NCBI GenBank assembly: GCA_900768125.1 | Contig: CAAGBS010000011.1 | Location: forward strand, 1 to 64,000 | Length of the DNA: 64,000 nucleotides | DNA from: Oscillospiraceae bacterium | GTDB taxonomy: Bacteria > Bacillota > Clostridia > Oscillospirales > Ruminococcaceae | Direction: 5' to 3' | Part shown: piece by piece, positions 24,660 to 33,798 of the stretch | Numbering within the stretch: position 1 is the stretch's first letter | How the letters are laid out: every line of letters begins with the position of its first letter | Translations under genes and position numbers: made by a program | The notes under the pieces: model-generated | The model's input: the letters and a program-made list of their open reading frames with translations, nothing else | The model's database searches: none | What the model was told of the DNA's origin: nothing

Positions 24660-26681
24660 ATGGATATAACCTATTTAAAGGGCGTAGGTCCCAGGCGGGC
24701 GGAATTGTATAAAAAGCTCGGCATCGAAACTGCGGAGCAGCTTATTGAGCTGTATCCGCGGGATTATGTCGATCTCACCGCCCCGGTAACAGTTGCACAG
24801 GCGCACATCGGAGAGGTATGCGCCTTTCGCGCGTTTGTGAGGAGCAAGAAATCCCCGTTCAACGAATATGCGCGAATGGCTCTGTACAAGGCGGAGCTTT
24901 CGGACGGCACCGGAAACATCACCGCGGTGTTTTTCAACACAAAGTACACGTTCGGAAAGCTGGAAAACGGTAAGGAATACATCTTCTGGGGCAAGATAAC
25001 CGGAGACGAGATAAACAAGCAGGTCAGCACCCCGATGTTTGTGGACGTGACCGAAAACGTACTCATTCCGAAATACCCGCTGACCGCCGGACTTTCCAAC
25101 AACATGGTATCTGCGAACGTCCGCACGGCTCTGCAGCTTATCCCGGTCGCGGAAAGCCTGCCGCAGTGCCTTATCGCGAAGCTGGGGCTTCTCCCCCGTG
25201 AAAATGCGGTGAAGCAGATACACTTCCCCCGCACCCGGGAGGAATACACCGAAGCCCGCCGCCGCCTGGTTCTTGAAGAACTGCTGACCCTGAAGCTGGG
25301 ACTGTCCATGATGAAGCGCCGCGGCAGGGAGCACGCCGGAGCAGTAATGAAGCCGACTGATATGTCGCCGCTGTGGAAGTCGCTGCCATTCGAGCCGACT
25401 GGCGCGCAGAAAAACGCCGTCCGGGACTGTATCTCAGACATGCAGCGCGAGTTTCCGATGAACCGGCTGATACAGGGCGACGTTGGCAGCGGAAAAACGC
25501 TGGTCGCGGCTGCGGCGGCTTACTTCGCATATCTCAATGGGCATGGCACTATGGTGATGGCGCCAACTGAGGTGCTGGCGCAGCAGCACTACAAGACGTT
25601 TTCCGAAATGCTCTCCGGGCTTGGCGTGCGCGTGGAACTGCTCTCAGGAAGCCTTTCCGCAAAGGAGAAGAACGATGTCCGCCGCCGCGCCGAATCCGGA
25701 GAAATTGACGTGCTGATAGGCACTCAGGCTTTGATACAGAAGACCTCCGCAATGAGCAGCGCAGGTCTGGTGATAGTTGACGAACAGCACCGCTTCGGTG
25801 TGGCTCAGCGCAGCACCCTCGCCGAAAAGGGAAAAGCCCCGCATATCCTCGCGATGTCCGCTACGCCGATACCGCGCACGCTGGCGTTGATAGTCTACGG
25901 CGACCTGGACGTTTCGGTCATCGGCGAAATGCCCAAGGGCAGGCTTCCGGTGAAGACCTACGCCGTTGACGGCAGCTTTCGCCAGCGGGTCTACAACTTC
26001 ATAAAGAAGCACATCGCCGCCGGACGTCAGGCGTATATCGTCTGCCCGCTGGTGGAATCCGCCGAGGGAAAGAGCGAAAAGGCAAGCGCGATAGATTATT
26101 ACAACAAGCTGGTAAACGGAGATTTCCAAGATATCCCGACCGGACTTCTCTACGGAAAGCTGAAGCAGTCGGAAAAAGAGCAGGTCATGTCGGATTTCAA
26201 GGCTGGCAAGCTGAAGCTGCTGGTCTCGACCACGGTAATAGAGGTAGGAATAGACGTGCCGAATGCAGTGGTGATACTCATTGAGAATGCAGAGCAGTTC
26301 GGATTGTCGCAGCTTCACCAGCTCCGCGGGCGAGTCGGGCGCGGCAGCGAGCAGAGCTTCTGCGTGCTGATGACCGACAGCCGCAGCGACTACACCAAAG
26401 CCCGCATGGACGCGATGGTGCGCACTACCAACGGCTTTGAGATAGCGCAGGAAGACCTGGAGCTCCGCGGGCCGGGCAACTTCTTCGGCAGAGAGCAGCA
26501 CGGACTTCCCCCGCTGAAAGTCGCGGATATAGCCGACGACGCAGGACTTCTAACCGAAGCCGACCGCCTATCCGCTGAGATACTTTCGGCTGACCCGCAG
26601 CTCGCGAAGCCGGAAAACGCGCTTCTGCGCCGCAATGTGGAGCGGCTTTTTGGCAGCAACGGAGAATACGGCTGGAATTAG
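24660..26681 (+). CDS. recG: ATP-dependent DNA helicase RecG
   Basis: RecG remodels stalled replication forks and Holliday junctions. The 673-residue protein has an N-terminal wedge/OB domain (about 45-145) and a two-lobe helicase core. Walker A is GDVGSGKT near residue 272 and the DExH box is the RecG-type DEQH near 370. The motifs MSATPIPRTL near 400 and QLRGRVGRG near 555 follow, and the C-terminal TRG-type region is present. Length is typical. The ATG directly follows the stop of the DAK2 gene, so translation probably depends on coupling; no separate ribosome binding site lies between them. Confidence 0.97.
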   Translation: MDITYLKGVGPRRAELYKKLGIETAEQLIELYPRDYVDLTAPVTVAQAHIGEVCAFRAFVRSKKSPFNEYARMALYKAELSDGTGNITAVFFNTKYTFGKLENGKEYIFWGKITGDEINKQVSTPMFVDVTENVLIPKYPLTAGLSNNMVSANVRTALQLIPVAESLPQCLIAKLGLLPRENAVKQIHFPRTREEYTEARRRLVLEELLTLKLGLSMMKRRGREHAGAVMKPTDMSPLWKSLPFEPTGAQKNAVRDCISDMQREFPMNRLIQGDVGSGKTLVAAAAAYFAYLNGHGTMVMAPTEVLAQQHYKTFSEMLSGLGVRVELLSGSLSAKEKNDVRRRAESGEIDVLIGTQALIQKTSAMSSAGLVIVDEQHRFGVAQRSTLAEKGKAPHILAMSATPIPRTLALIVYGDLDVSVIGEMPKGRLPVKTYAVDGSFRQRVYNFIKKHIAAGRQAYIVCPLVESAEGKSEKASAIDYYNKLVNGDFQDIPTGLLYGKLKQSEKEQVMSDFKAGKLKLLVSTTVIEVGIDVPNAVVILIENAEQFGLSQLHQLRGRVGRGSEQSFCVLMTDSRSDYTKARMDAMVRTTNGFEIAQEDLELRGPGNFFGREQHGLPPLKVADIADDAGLLTEADRLSAEILSADPQLAKPENALLRRNVERLFGSNGEYGWN

Positions 26682-26692
26682 AGGTAGATAAA

Positions 26693-27448
26693 ATGTCAGA
26701 AATCGAACTTAAAATGGAACGCTGGCGCTATCCGCGCTTCTTCACTGAAAATATATCAGAGACCGCCGCAGTGCTGGACCGCGAAGATTCAAAGCACGTC
26801 TCGCAGGTGCTGAGAATGCGCCCGGGCGACCTCGCGGTGATATGCGACGGAAAGGGCACCGATTACCTCGGGAAGCTTGAAAGCACAGCCGGCGAATGCG
26901 TATTCGAATTGATCGAGGGCACGCCGAATCAGGCGGAGCCGGACGTACATCTGCGGCTGTTTCAGGCTATGCCAAAGGGCGACAAGATGGATTTCATCGT
27001 GCAGAAAGCAGTCGAGTGCGGCGCGTGCGAGGTCATTCCGTTCATCTCAAAGCGGTGCGTTTCCCGCCCGGACGCAAAGCAGCTTGCGAAAAAGACCGAG
27101 CGCTGGCAGCGGATAGCCTACGAAGCCGCAAAGCAGTGCGGCAGGGGAATTATCCCCAAGGTCGGCGAAACGGTGGATATTTCCGATATACCCGCGCTCA
27201 TATCCTCGGAAAATACGGGAATACTTTTCTATGAATGCGCGGAGCTTCCCCTGCGCGAAGCGGTCGGGGAGTTCAAAAGCAATATCGACATCGTTATCGG
27301 AAGCGAGGGTGGATTCGAGCAGTCAGAAGCGGAAAGGCTGACAGCCGCAGGACTTTGCTGCGCTTCCCTCGGAAAGCGCATTCTCAGGTGCGAGACCGCT
27401 CCCATAGCCGCTATTTCCGTTTTGATGAATATGACAGGAAACATGTGA
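26693..27448 (+). CDS. rsmE: 16S rRNA (uracil-1498-N3)-methyltransferase
   Basis: RsmE methylates U1498 of 16S rRNA at the decoding site. The 251-residue protein has an N-terminal PUA-like domain (residues 10-80, DSKHVSQVLRMRPGD) and a SPOUT methyltransferase domain. The knot region shows IVIGSEGGFEQSEAE near 200 and SLGKRILRCETAPIAA near 225. TTAGAGGTAG precedes the ATG. It is the last gene of the run starting at 19170. A hairpin without a U-run covers its stop codon (27445-27477). Confidence 0.95.
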   Translation: MSEIELKMERWRYPRFFTENISETAAVLDREDSKHVSQVLRMRPGDLAVICDGKGTDYLGKLESTAGECVFELIEGTPNQAEPDVHLRLFQAMPKGDKMDFIVQKAVECGACEVIPFISKRCVSRPDAKQLAKKTERWQRIAYEAAKQCGRGIIPKVGETVDISDIPALISSENTGILFYECAELPLREAVGEFKSNIDIVIGSEGGFEQSEAERLTAAGLCCASLGKRILRCETAPIAAISVLMNMTGNM

Positions 27449-27485
27449 ATTTTTTGGCACATCTGACTAAAATTCACCCTGACAC

Positions 27486-27514
27486 TTGAAAAAAACACGA
27501 AATGGGTATATACT
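27486..27514 (+). promoter_or_regulatory. Promoter of the acidic membrane protein
   Basis: TTGAAA (27486-27491), a 17-base spacer and TATACT (27509-27514). The leader to ATG 27600 is about 80 bases. Confidence 0.7.
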
Positions 27515-27599
27515 ATACAATACAGGAAGAAAAATTTGGTCTGCGGGCTTCGGTTCCAGCGTACCCGCAGTATGTTATTGAAACAATGGAGGTATTGTC

Positions 27600-27905
27600 A
27601 TGAAGGGATTTGGCATTGCTCTCGTTGGTATCCTTGCTATTGCAGGCGGTATCGCAGCAGCTACTATCATCACAAAGAAGAAGCTTGAAAAGGAAAACGA
27701 CGAGGATTACTACGACGACTGGGACGAGGAATGGGACGACGACGGCGCTGACTTCGACTTCGATGAGGACGAGGACATAACCGACATCGAGGAAGAACCC
27801 GATGAAGTCCCCGCTGACAAGAAGCCCGCTCCCGCTGCCGAGGACAAGAAGGCAAATGAAATGGTAGAGGAAGACGCTGACCCCGATTCTGACGAGCAGC
27901 TCTGA
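27600..27905 (+). CDS. Small membrane-anchored highly acidic protein
   Basis: The 101-residue protein has one N-terminal hydrophobic span (residues 4-23, ALVGILAIAGGIAAATII) followed by KKK. The remaining tail is overwhelmingly Asp and Glu (DEDYYDDWDEEWDDD, DFDEDEDITDIEEEPDE) with a short Pro/Ala/Lys stretch. The positive-inside rule places the acidic tail in the cytoplasm. I recognise no family. A role in binding cations or basic proteins at the membrane is possible but unproven. ATGGAGGTATTGTC ahead of the ATG includes a good GGAGG. It has its own promoter, and a weak hairpin terminator follows. Confidence 0.75.
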   Translation: MKGFGIALVGILAIAGGIAAATIITKKKLEKENDEDYYDDWDEEWDDDGADFDFDEDEDITDIEEEPDEVPADKKPAPAAEDKKANEMVEEDADPDSDEQL

Positions 27906-27945
27906 TACCGACCATACGGCATATTTCAACTGCGTACTTGAATAC

Positions 27946-27978
27946 TATGCGGTAGTGCGAATGCATTGCCGCATTTTG
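27946..27978 (+). terminator. Weak terminator after the acidic protein gene
   Basis: ATGCGG (27946-27951) pairs with CCGCAT (27968-27973) and is followed by TTTTGTT. Read-through into the lipoprotein gene is possible. Confidence 0.45.
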
Positions 27979-27995
27979 TTGTCCGGAGGGATATT

Positions 27996-28940
27996 ATGAG
28001 AAAACTACTGACTGTCTGTCTGATCGCCGGGATACTGGCATTAGCGGGGTGCTCCGCCGACCCCAGCGAGGGCATAACCGAGCAATCCGGGGCGCAGCTG
28101 CAGGAGGACGCAGCGCAGGTTACCGCCGAGCGGAGCGCTCCGGCTTCCGCGACCGCTGAAGAGGCTTTTTCATCGGCTGAGCCGACCGCAGAAATCCAGA
28201 CCGCAGAGCAGCCAGACCCGATATCCCTTGTGGAAAATCTAGGCAGCGATTACCTGGGGCTGCCGGATAACGGCAGGGTGTATATTTTCCGCGACCTCGG
28301 GAAAACCGCCGAGATATCCGGCGAGGTCTGTCACGGGGTCTCCTGCTATGACGAGGAAGACGCGCTGGTGTTCATCTGCGATTTCTGGACGAACAGCGAT
28401 GGCAGCCGCGTTTACAGGCAGTACGGCGATGACTACAGGCTTCTCCCGGAGTGGCAGGAATACTCCGGATTCGACCCGGAAACGCAGCTTCCGCAGAATA
28501 TCTTCACGCAGGCAAACGCGCTGTACGCAGCGGTTTACGGAGAACTGCCGTATGACCCGGAGAGCGTCGCGCTTCCCTCCGACCGCGGGAATTACTACCG
28601 GGTCACGGGTCAGCTTGACACAAAGGAAAAACTCAATGCCGCGCTCGGGAATTTTTTCACCGGAGGAATACTGGAAAGCCTGACGGACGGCTCCGATAAC
28701 GTTATATCAGCTGACGACGGCTCGCTGTATGTGCTGGAGCATTCCGGCGAAAACATCTCCTACCTCGGCACGGAATACACCCTGACGACGCTTACCGAAG
28801 ATACCGCAGTGTTCACAGGCGTATCAAGGTTCGAATATGAAGCGGGAAGCGTGACCGAGAAAACCATCGTCTGCCGTGCGGAGAAGACCCCCGCCGGCTG
28901 GAGATTCACAAAGTTCGCCCACCCGTATATCACGCAATAA
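27996..28940 (+). CDS. Lipoprotein of unknown function
   Basis: The 314-residue protein starts with a lipoprotein signal (MRKLLTVCLIAGILALAGCS) with the lipobox LAGC, so it should be anchored to the outer face of the membrane. A low-complexity Ala/Glu/Ser linker covers residues 25-75. The rest is a mixed alpha/beta region with many aromatic and acidic residues. It has two similar-looking halves, and the second (TDGSDNVISADDGSLYVLEHSGE) resembles a small beta domain. I do not recognise a family. GTCCGGAGGG precedes the ATG, and upstream in-frame codons lack a signal sequence. It ends at a strong terminator. Confidence 0.75.
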   Translation: MRKLLTVCLIAGILALAGCSADPSEGITEQSGAQLQEDAAQVTAERSAPASATAEEAFSSAEPTAEIQTAEQPDPISLVENLGSDYLGLPDNGRVYIFRDLGKTAEISGEVCHGVSCYDEEDALVFICDFWTNSDGSRVYRQYGDDYRLLPEWQEYSGFDPETQLPQNIFTQANALYAAVYGELPYDPESVALPSDRGNYYRVTGQLDTKEKLNAALGNFFTGGILESLTDGSDNVISADDGSLYVLEHSGENISYLGTEYTLTTLTEDTAVFTGVSRFEYEAGSVTEKTIVCRAEKTPAGWRFTKFAHPYITQ

Positions 28941-28945
28941 AATAA

Positions 28946-28984
28946 AACAGGTAAGGCATCCAACGATCCCTTACCTGTTTTTTA
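28946..28984. terminator. Bidirectional terminator
   Basis: AACAGGTAAGG (28946-28956) pairs with CCTTACCTGTT (28969-28979), followed by T-rich sequence on both strands. It separates the convergent lipoprotein and PHP genes. Confidence 0.88.
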
Positions 28985-29005
28985 TGCGATTTTTTCGTGA
29001 TGACC

Positions 29006-29797
29006 TCAGATATCCACAAACTCCGGCTTTCTTCCACGGAAAACTGTGTAGCGGCTGAATCCGGCGGATTTAAGTATCTCGGCTGCGCGCCCGAACTCCC
29101 ACGCATAGTGCTCCGCTTTATGCCCGTCCGAGCCTACGGTGATTATCTCGCCGCCAAGTTCGCGGTAGCGCTTCAGCACGTCCGGGTGAGGATGCGCCCA
29201 GCCAAGCCCGTATTTAAGCCCGGCTGTGTTAAGTTCTATGCCCTTTCCCATTGATATTATGGTTTTCAGCATCTCGTCAATGATATCGCTGTAGTCAGCG
29301 GGGGAATAGCCCTTTGCGTGGCTGTATCTTACTACATAGTCAAGGTGACCGTATACGTCAAAATCGCTGAATGAGCGGATATTCGCAAGTATGCTCTCAA
29401 AATAGCGCAGTATGCCGTTCCGGTCGCCGTACTTGCCGAAATATTCCGGGTAGTACGGGTCGAAGCCGTCCACCAGATGCGAGGAGCCGATTATAAAGTC
29501 AAAGTCCCAGGAATCAACGTATTCCTGAAGCCTGGGCGCGAGGTAATCCATCAGCCCAAGCTCCACGCCGAACAATATCTCGATCTTTCCGCGGAACTTC
29601 TCCCGAAGTTCCAGCAGCCGCGAGCGGTAGACCGCCGTGTCCAGCAGGAACTCACCGCCGGGGTAGTCCATATCCATGTGCTCTGTGAAGCACACAGTAC
29701 GGATACCCTTTTGTATCATCGCTCTGACTGCGTTCTCCATCGGCTCGTCGCTGTCGGTGGAAAAACTCGTGTGCGTGTGGAGGTCAGCTGTTATCAT
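29006..29797 (-). CDS. PHP-domain phosphoesterase (HisJ-like), second copy
   Basis: The 263-residue protein is a PHP phosphatase with DLHTHTSFSTDSDEP at residues 5-19, TEHMD near 38, FGVELGL near 77, GSSHLVDG near 102, and VGSDGHK near 222. All expected metal ligands are present. It is closer to the HisJ-type core than the protein at 19170. Its start overlaps the end of the preceding 1310-residue glycan gene by 14 bases, so it is translationally coupled to it. The pairing could mean it acts in cell-surface polysaccharide regulation, like CpsB-type PHP phosphatases, rather than histidine synthesis. That is inference. Confidence 0.88.
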   Translation of the reverse strand: MITADLHTHTSFSTDSDEPMENAVRAMIQKGIRTVCFTEHMDMDYPGGEFLLDTAVYRSRLLELREKFRGKIEILFGVELGLMDYLAPRLQEYVDSWDFDFIIGSSHLVDGFDPYYPEYFGKYGDRNGILRYFESILANIRSFSDFDVYGHLDYVVRYSHAKGYSPADYSDIIDEMLKTIISMGKGIELNTAGLKYGLGWAHPHPDVLKRYRELGGEIITVGSDGHKAEHYAWEFGRAAEILKSAGFSRYTVFRGRKPEFVDI

Positions 29798-32700
29798 CGC
29801 TGTCCTCCGCTTCGGGCTTCGCAGACTCAGCGGATTTAGCCGCCTCAGCTTCGCGCTGATTGTCCTCTACGGTCTTTATCGCGCGGACGCTCGCAAGCAG
29901 GTCGCTGATATCCTTCTGGCTGGGACGCGTCTCTGCCGCTTTCCTGCGGTGCTCCTCCTGCTTCTTATCCTGTCCGGTGCGTATCGCTGCCGCGAGTATC
30001 TCGGCGGCTTCCGCAGTCCTGCGCTCCTTGTCCTCGTCTGCGGCGGGGACGGGAACTGTCTCTTCCGGGATATAGTCATCGTCAACAGCTATATTCCTGT
30101 CCGCACGGCGGTTTATGATGTTGAGAGCCGCGCCAACGCCAAGCAGTATCCAGAACACCGGCGCAACGCTGACAACGCTGTCGTTGAACAGCCCCGCCGC
30201 CAGGTATCCCACGATACCCAGCATGACTGAAATACCCATCACCTGTTCCGTGCGGTATTCGCGTTTGAGCGCGTACAGCCGGAAGCAGTCAACAAGGTAG
30301 AACACAACGATACCCAGGAACGCCAGCAGCGCGATAAGTCCGCTGGAGTAGAATATCTGCAGATAAAGGTTGTGCGCCTTGTTGATGGTAACATAGAAGC
30401 CCTCATCGAACTGCGCATAGGAGTAGTACTTCGCCAGCACGTCGTTCTGCGGGAAGATATAGGTGAACGTATCCGGTCCGTAGCCGATCAGCATGCAGTT
30501 TCCGAGAAGCGGCAGCGTGCGCGACCATATGTATCCACGCGCAGAACCTATCTCCTCCTTGCCCTCAAATCCGATGTGCGCCGCATTTTCAGGCATGAAT
30601 GTGGTCTTGGATACCGGGTGGATCATCTTGACATATCCGTTGGTATTCTTGAAGTACAGCGAACGGCCGTAGTCAGTATAGAAATTGAGCTTTACTATAT
30701 CTCGGTCATATATGGTCGTATCGTCTGCTTCCAGGCTGAAGCTGACGTCTTTCAGCGATTCGTCCTTCGGGCGGACGCGCTCGTAGTAGAACAGATCGGT
30801 AACGCTGTCCTCGCCGCTGATCTCAGTTATGAACAGACGCTGGAAATCGCTGTCGTACTCGATGTATACGGTATTTCCGTTTATTTCGGCTGAAGCGGTT
30901 CCGGTGCTGCTGTCGCTTTTGATGCTGTTGCCGGCGTCATCGTTGAACACATTGTCGGCACTGTCGGTGACAACAAGGTCGCCATTGCTGTTGATGGTGA
31001 ACGATACAGCCGCGTCTCCCGCCTTTATCTTTACGGTGGAATTTCCGTAGTCAGCATTGACGGAGAAGCCATTATACATTGAATCGCTGAGAGTCAGGGT
31101 GGAGGTAGATGCCATCGGCTCGCCGTTCTCATCGCTGAATGTAAAGTTCCTGATCTCCTTGTCGTAGCCCATGGTGACGGTTGTGCTCTGACCCACCAGC
31201 TTGACTGTGCCGTCGTTCTGCACATCTATCTCGCGCAGGGGGAGCTTATCAAAAAGGTCGGAGTCTTCATCGCTTGTTGGGATAAACAGCCCTATTGCGT
31301 CGCTTACCAGCGAGGGAATACGCGCGAACAGGCGGTTCTTAAGGATAAAGTTCGCGCCGACAAGCACAACTGCAACAGAGACCACTGCGATAACGCAGTG
31401 CTTCCAGTGCTTTATTATAACACGCGCAAAAACTATGATGCCGACAACGAGCGCCGCTGCAACTGCAACGATACCGCTTCGCGCCGCGCTTCCTATCAGC
31501 ATGAGAATGGCGAGCAGGTCGAACACGATGAAAAGAATGCGGTGCAGAGCCTTTTGAGAATACATAGCCATAACTGTGAACAGCGGAATGATAAGTCCCG
31601 TGAAGCTGCCCATGTAGTTGCTGTTATACAGTGCGCCGTATGAATAGTAGGACTGCGAATCTACCGTAAGGTCCTTGGCGCGCATTTCGCTGTCGCAGAT
31701 GAGATTTACGAACCAGTCGTACTGCACAAGGTCGTGACCGGTCATCTGTAAAATGGAAAGCAGCCCGTTGAACGCGGTGCAGATAAACAGCGCTATGACC
31801 ACATATTTGAAGTTGCCCGATGTGCGGAACGCATACATCGTGAACAGGAACATCACGAAGTAGCACGCAATGGTATAGAATCCCTCCGCGCGGTCGTACT
31901 CGCCGCTGAAAGCTATCTGGCTGTACGCGGAATTTATCGCGGAAGCAAGCGTCATGATGACGTATACCACCGAGCAGCCCACATATACCAGCGACCGCTT
32001 TTCGATACGCCTGAACAGCGACAGACAGCAGACTAAAGCCACGCCTATCATTATCAGCGCGATAACTACAACTGCAAGCGCCTTTCCCTGCGAATAAAGC
32101 TCCAGGAACTGATATTCAGTCCCGTTTGCGCCCTGTATGACCTTGCCTTCATTGTACATATAGCTCTGCTGCAGGTCAGTGACCACTTTGGTGATACGGA
32201 TAATGCACGGTATCAGCGCAAGCGCGACAACTGAGGGCAGGAACATCGCAAGAGCCAGAAGGTCAGTTTTTCCTTTGTTCTTCAGCATGTTTGATCTCTC
32301 CGGTTTGTAAGTTTTGTATTTTTTCTTTTCGGATCTCTCCGGTTTCAGTTTTTCCTTGTTCATAAAGCCGCTGAACGCAGTCCTTAAAAGTATCTCGATA
32401 TCAAGGAAGAAATTCCAGTTTTCTATGTACCTGACGTCAAATTCGATGCGCTTTTCTATCGAAGTGTCTCCGCGGTATCCGTTGACCTGCGCCAGACCGG
32501 TTATGCCCGGCTTCACCTGGTGCTTTATCATGTACATCGGTATCTTGTCCTTGAAATTGTTGACATAGAACGGTATCTCAGGTCTGGGACCGACAAGGCT
32601 CATGTCGCCTTTCAGCACGTTCACCAGCTGCGGAAGCTCGTCTATCGAGAATTTCCGGATAAACGCCCCGAATTTCGTGCGGCGCGGGTCGTTGTCCGTG

Positions 32701-33716
32701 CTCCAGGCGGTGTCGCTGGTGGCGCTGTCCCGCATGGATTTCAGCTTGTACATCGTGAAGACTTTCTTGTTCAGCCCCACGCGCTTCTGCTTAAATATCA
32801 CATTCCCGCCCATGGTGAGTTTTATCACCAGCATGCTCACCAGTATCACCGGCGAGGTGAGTATCAGCAGCAGCAGAGATCCGACTATATCCACAGTGCG
32901 TTTCAGCGCGGCGTTTCCGAGGTTGTCCAGCGGGATACGCCTGATGTTCATAAGCGGGATATCCCCAACCATGTCTATCGAGGGGGTCGCGCTCATGTAT
33001 TTGTAGATGTATGGTATAACGGATATCTTCGTGCCGGAAAGCTCGCAGGCCTCCACCACGTCCGAAAGGCGGTCGGTGTCGCTGTTGTCAAGCGCGCATA
33101 TCACCTCGTCATAGCTGCGGTTTTCAAGCACCTCCAGCAGCTTTTCGTAGCCGCCCATGTGCTTCACGCCTGCAAGCGGCTCGTCCGCAACGCAGCCGGC
33201 GCATTCAAGTCCGAGCCAGCGTTCTTTTTTTATGGTCTGCAGGTAATCCCTCGCAGCCTGCCCGCTTCCGACTATCAGAACGTACTTCCGGTTGTAGCCG
33301 CTCTCGCGGAAACGCCGCAGCGTCTTCCGCAGGATAAACCTTTTCAGCAGGACTATCAGGAAGTCCAGCACAAGGAATATCGCCAGCGCCCATCGCGAGA
33401 AATTTATGATCTGCACCACATAAAGCAGCGCTATCATAGCGGTGCCGTCCAGGAACATTGCCGCAGTCAGCCGCCCCGCCTCGGTCGCGAAGCTTTTGCT
33501 TCGGAAAGAGCTGTACAATCCCATGCAGCCGTAGGTGATCAGCTGCAGCGGGACGAATATCAGCAGCAGCTTGAAATAATCGGCGAGCGGGTAGTTGCGG
33601 TCGAAATCCAGCAGATTGAACACCAGCACGAATGACGCTACGATAGAAATGAAAGCGGCAGCCGCGTCAGTTATTACATTGAGGCGGTTGAACAGCTTCT
33701 GATTTTCTTTTATCAT
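29784..33716 (-). CDS. Fusion of polyprenyl-phosphate sugar-1-phosphate transferase and O-antigen ligase-like protein
   Basis: The 1310-residue protein joins two enzymes. Residues 1-130 hold four membrane spans and 140-255 a Rossmann-like CoA-binding-type domain (VLIVGSGQAARDYL). Residues 265-460 form a bacterial sugar transferase (VIFKQKRVGLNKKVFTMYKLKSMR, SLVGPRPE, KPGITGLAQVNG). This half should load a sugar phosphate onto undecaprenyl phosphate. From about 480 a Wzy/WaaL-like part begins with many spans. It has AARSGIVAV near 744 and NKAHNLYLQIFYSSG at 1112. A large, beta-rich insertion (about 820-1090) faces outside, and a charged Ala/Glu tail closes the protein. ATG 33714-33716 has a consensus promoter 60 bases upstream. 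An internal ATG at residue 477 has its own GGAGAG, so the second half may also be made alone. Confidence 0.85.
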   Translation of the reverse strand: MIKENQKLFNRLNVITDAAAAFISIVASFVLVFNLLDFDRNYPLADYFKLLLIFVPLQLITYGCMGLYSSFRSKSFATEAGRLTAAMFLDGTAMIALLYVVQIINFSRWALAIFLVLDFLIVLLKRFILRKTLRRFRESGYNRKYVLIVGSGQAARDYLQTIKKERWLGLECAGCVADEPLAGVKHMGGYEKLLEVLENRSYDEVICALDNSDTDRLSDVVEACELSGTKISVIPYIYKYMSATPSIDMVGDIPLMNIRRIPLDNLGNAALKRTVDIVGSLLLLILTSPVILVSMLVIKLTMGGNVIFKQKRVGLNKKVFTMYKLKSMRDSATSDTAWSTDNDPRRTKFGAFIRKFSIDELPQLVNVLKGDMSLVGPRPEIPFYVNNFKDKIPMYMIKHQVKPGITGLAQVNGYRGDTSIEKRIEFDVRYIENWNFFLDIEILLRTAFSGFMNKEKLKPERSEKKKYKTYKPERSNMLKNKGKTDLLALAMFLPSVVALALIPCIIRITKVVTDLQQSYMYNEGKVIQGANGTEYQFLELYSQGKALAVVVIALIMIGVALVCCLSLFRRIEKRSLVYVGCSVVYVIMTLASAINSAYSQIAFSGEYDRAEGFYTIACYFVMFLFTMYAFRTSGNFKYVVIALFICTAFNGLLSILQMTGHDLVQYDWFVNLICDSEMRAKDLTVDSQSYYSYGALYNSNYMGSFTGLIIPLFTVMAMYSQKALHRILFIVFDLLAILMLIGSAARSGIVAVAAALVVGIIVFARVIIKHWKHCVIAVVSVAVVLVGANFILKNRLFARIPSLVSDAIGLFIPTSDEDSDLFDKLPLREIDVQNDGTVKLVGQSTTVTMGYDKEIRNFTFSDENGEPMASTSTLTLSDSMYNGFSVNADYGNSTVKIKAGDAAVSFTINSNGDLVVTDSADNVFNDDAGNSIKSDSSTGTASAEINGNTVYIEYDSDFQRLFITEISGEDSVTDLFYYERVRPKDESLKDVSFSLEADDTTIYDRDIVKLNFYTDYGRSLYFKNTNGYVKMIHPVSKTTFMPENAAHIGFEGKEEIGSARGYIWSRTLPLLGNCMLIGYGPDTFTYIFPQNDVLAKYYSYAQFDEGFYVTINKAHNLYLQIFYSSGLIALLAFLGIVVFYLVDCFRLYALKREYRTEQVMGISVMLGIVGYLAAGLFNDSVVSVAPVFWILLGVGAALNIINRRADRNIAVDDDYIPEETVPVPAADEDKERRTAEAAEILAAAIRTGQDKKQEEHRRKAAETRPSQKDISDLLASVRAIKTVEDNQREAEAAKSAESAKPEAEDSDDNS
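32293..32345 (-). repeat. In-frame 14-bp direct repeat at the fusion junction
   Basis: GATCTCTCCGGTTT occurs at 32293-32306 and at 32332-32345. On the coding strand each copy reads AAACCGGAGAGATC and encodes KPERS. The downstream copy places GGAGAG eight bases before an internal ATG at 32288-32286. Confidence 0.75.
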
Positions 33717-33769
33717 TACAGTACCTTTATATTCATTGATTTATGGGGTCTTATAAGCACTACATATTT

Positions 33770-33798
33770 ATTATATCACAGTTTACGCGTCAGTGCAA
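33770..33798 (-). promoter_or_regulatory. Promoter of the sugar transferase-ligase fusion
   Basis: Minus-strand TTGCAC (33798-33793), a 17-base spacer and TATAAT (33775-33770). Confidence 0.72.

Noticed and set aside
32520..33635. 371-codon open frame opposite the sugar transferase
   Set aside because: It is antisense to a clear enzyme and rich in His, Gln and Arg, typical of a GC-driven shadow.
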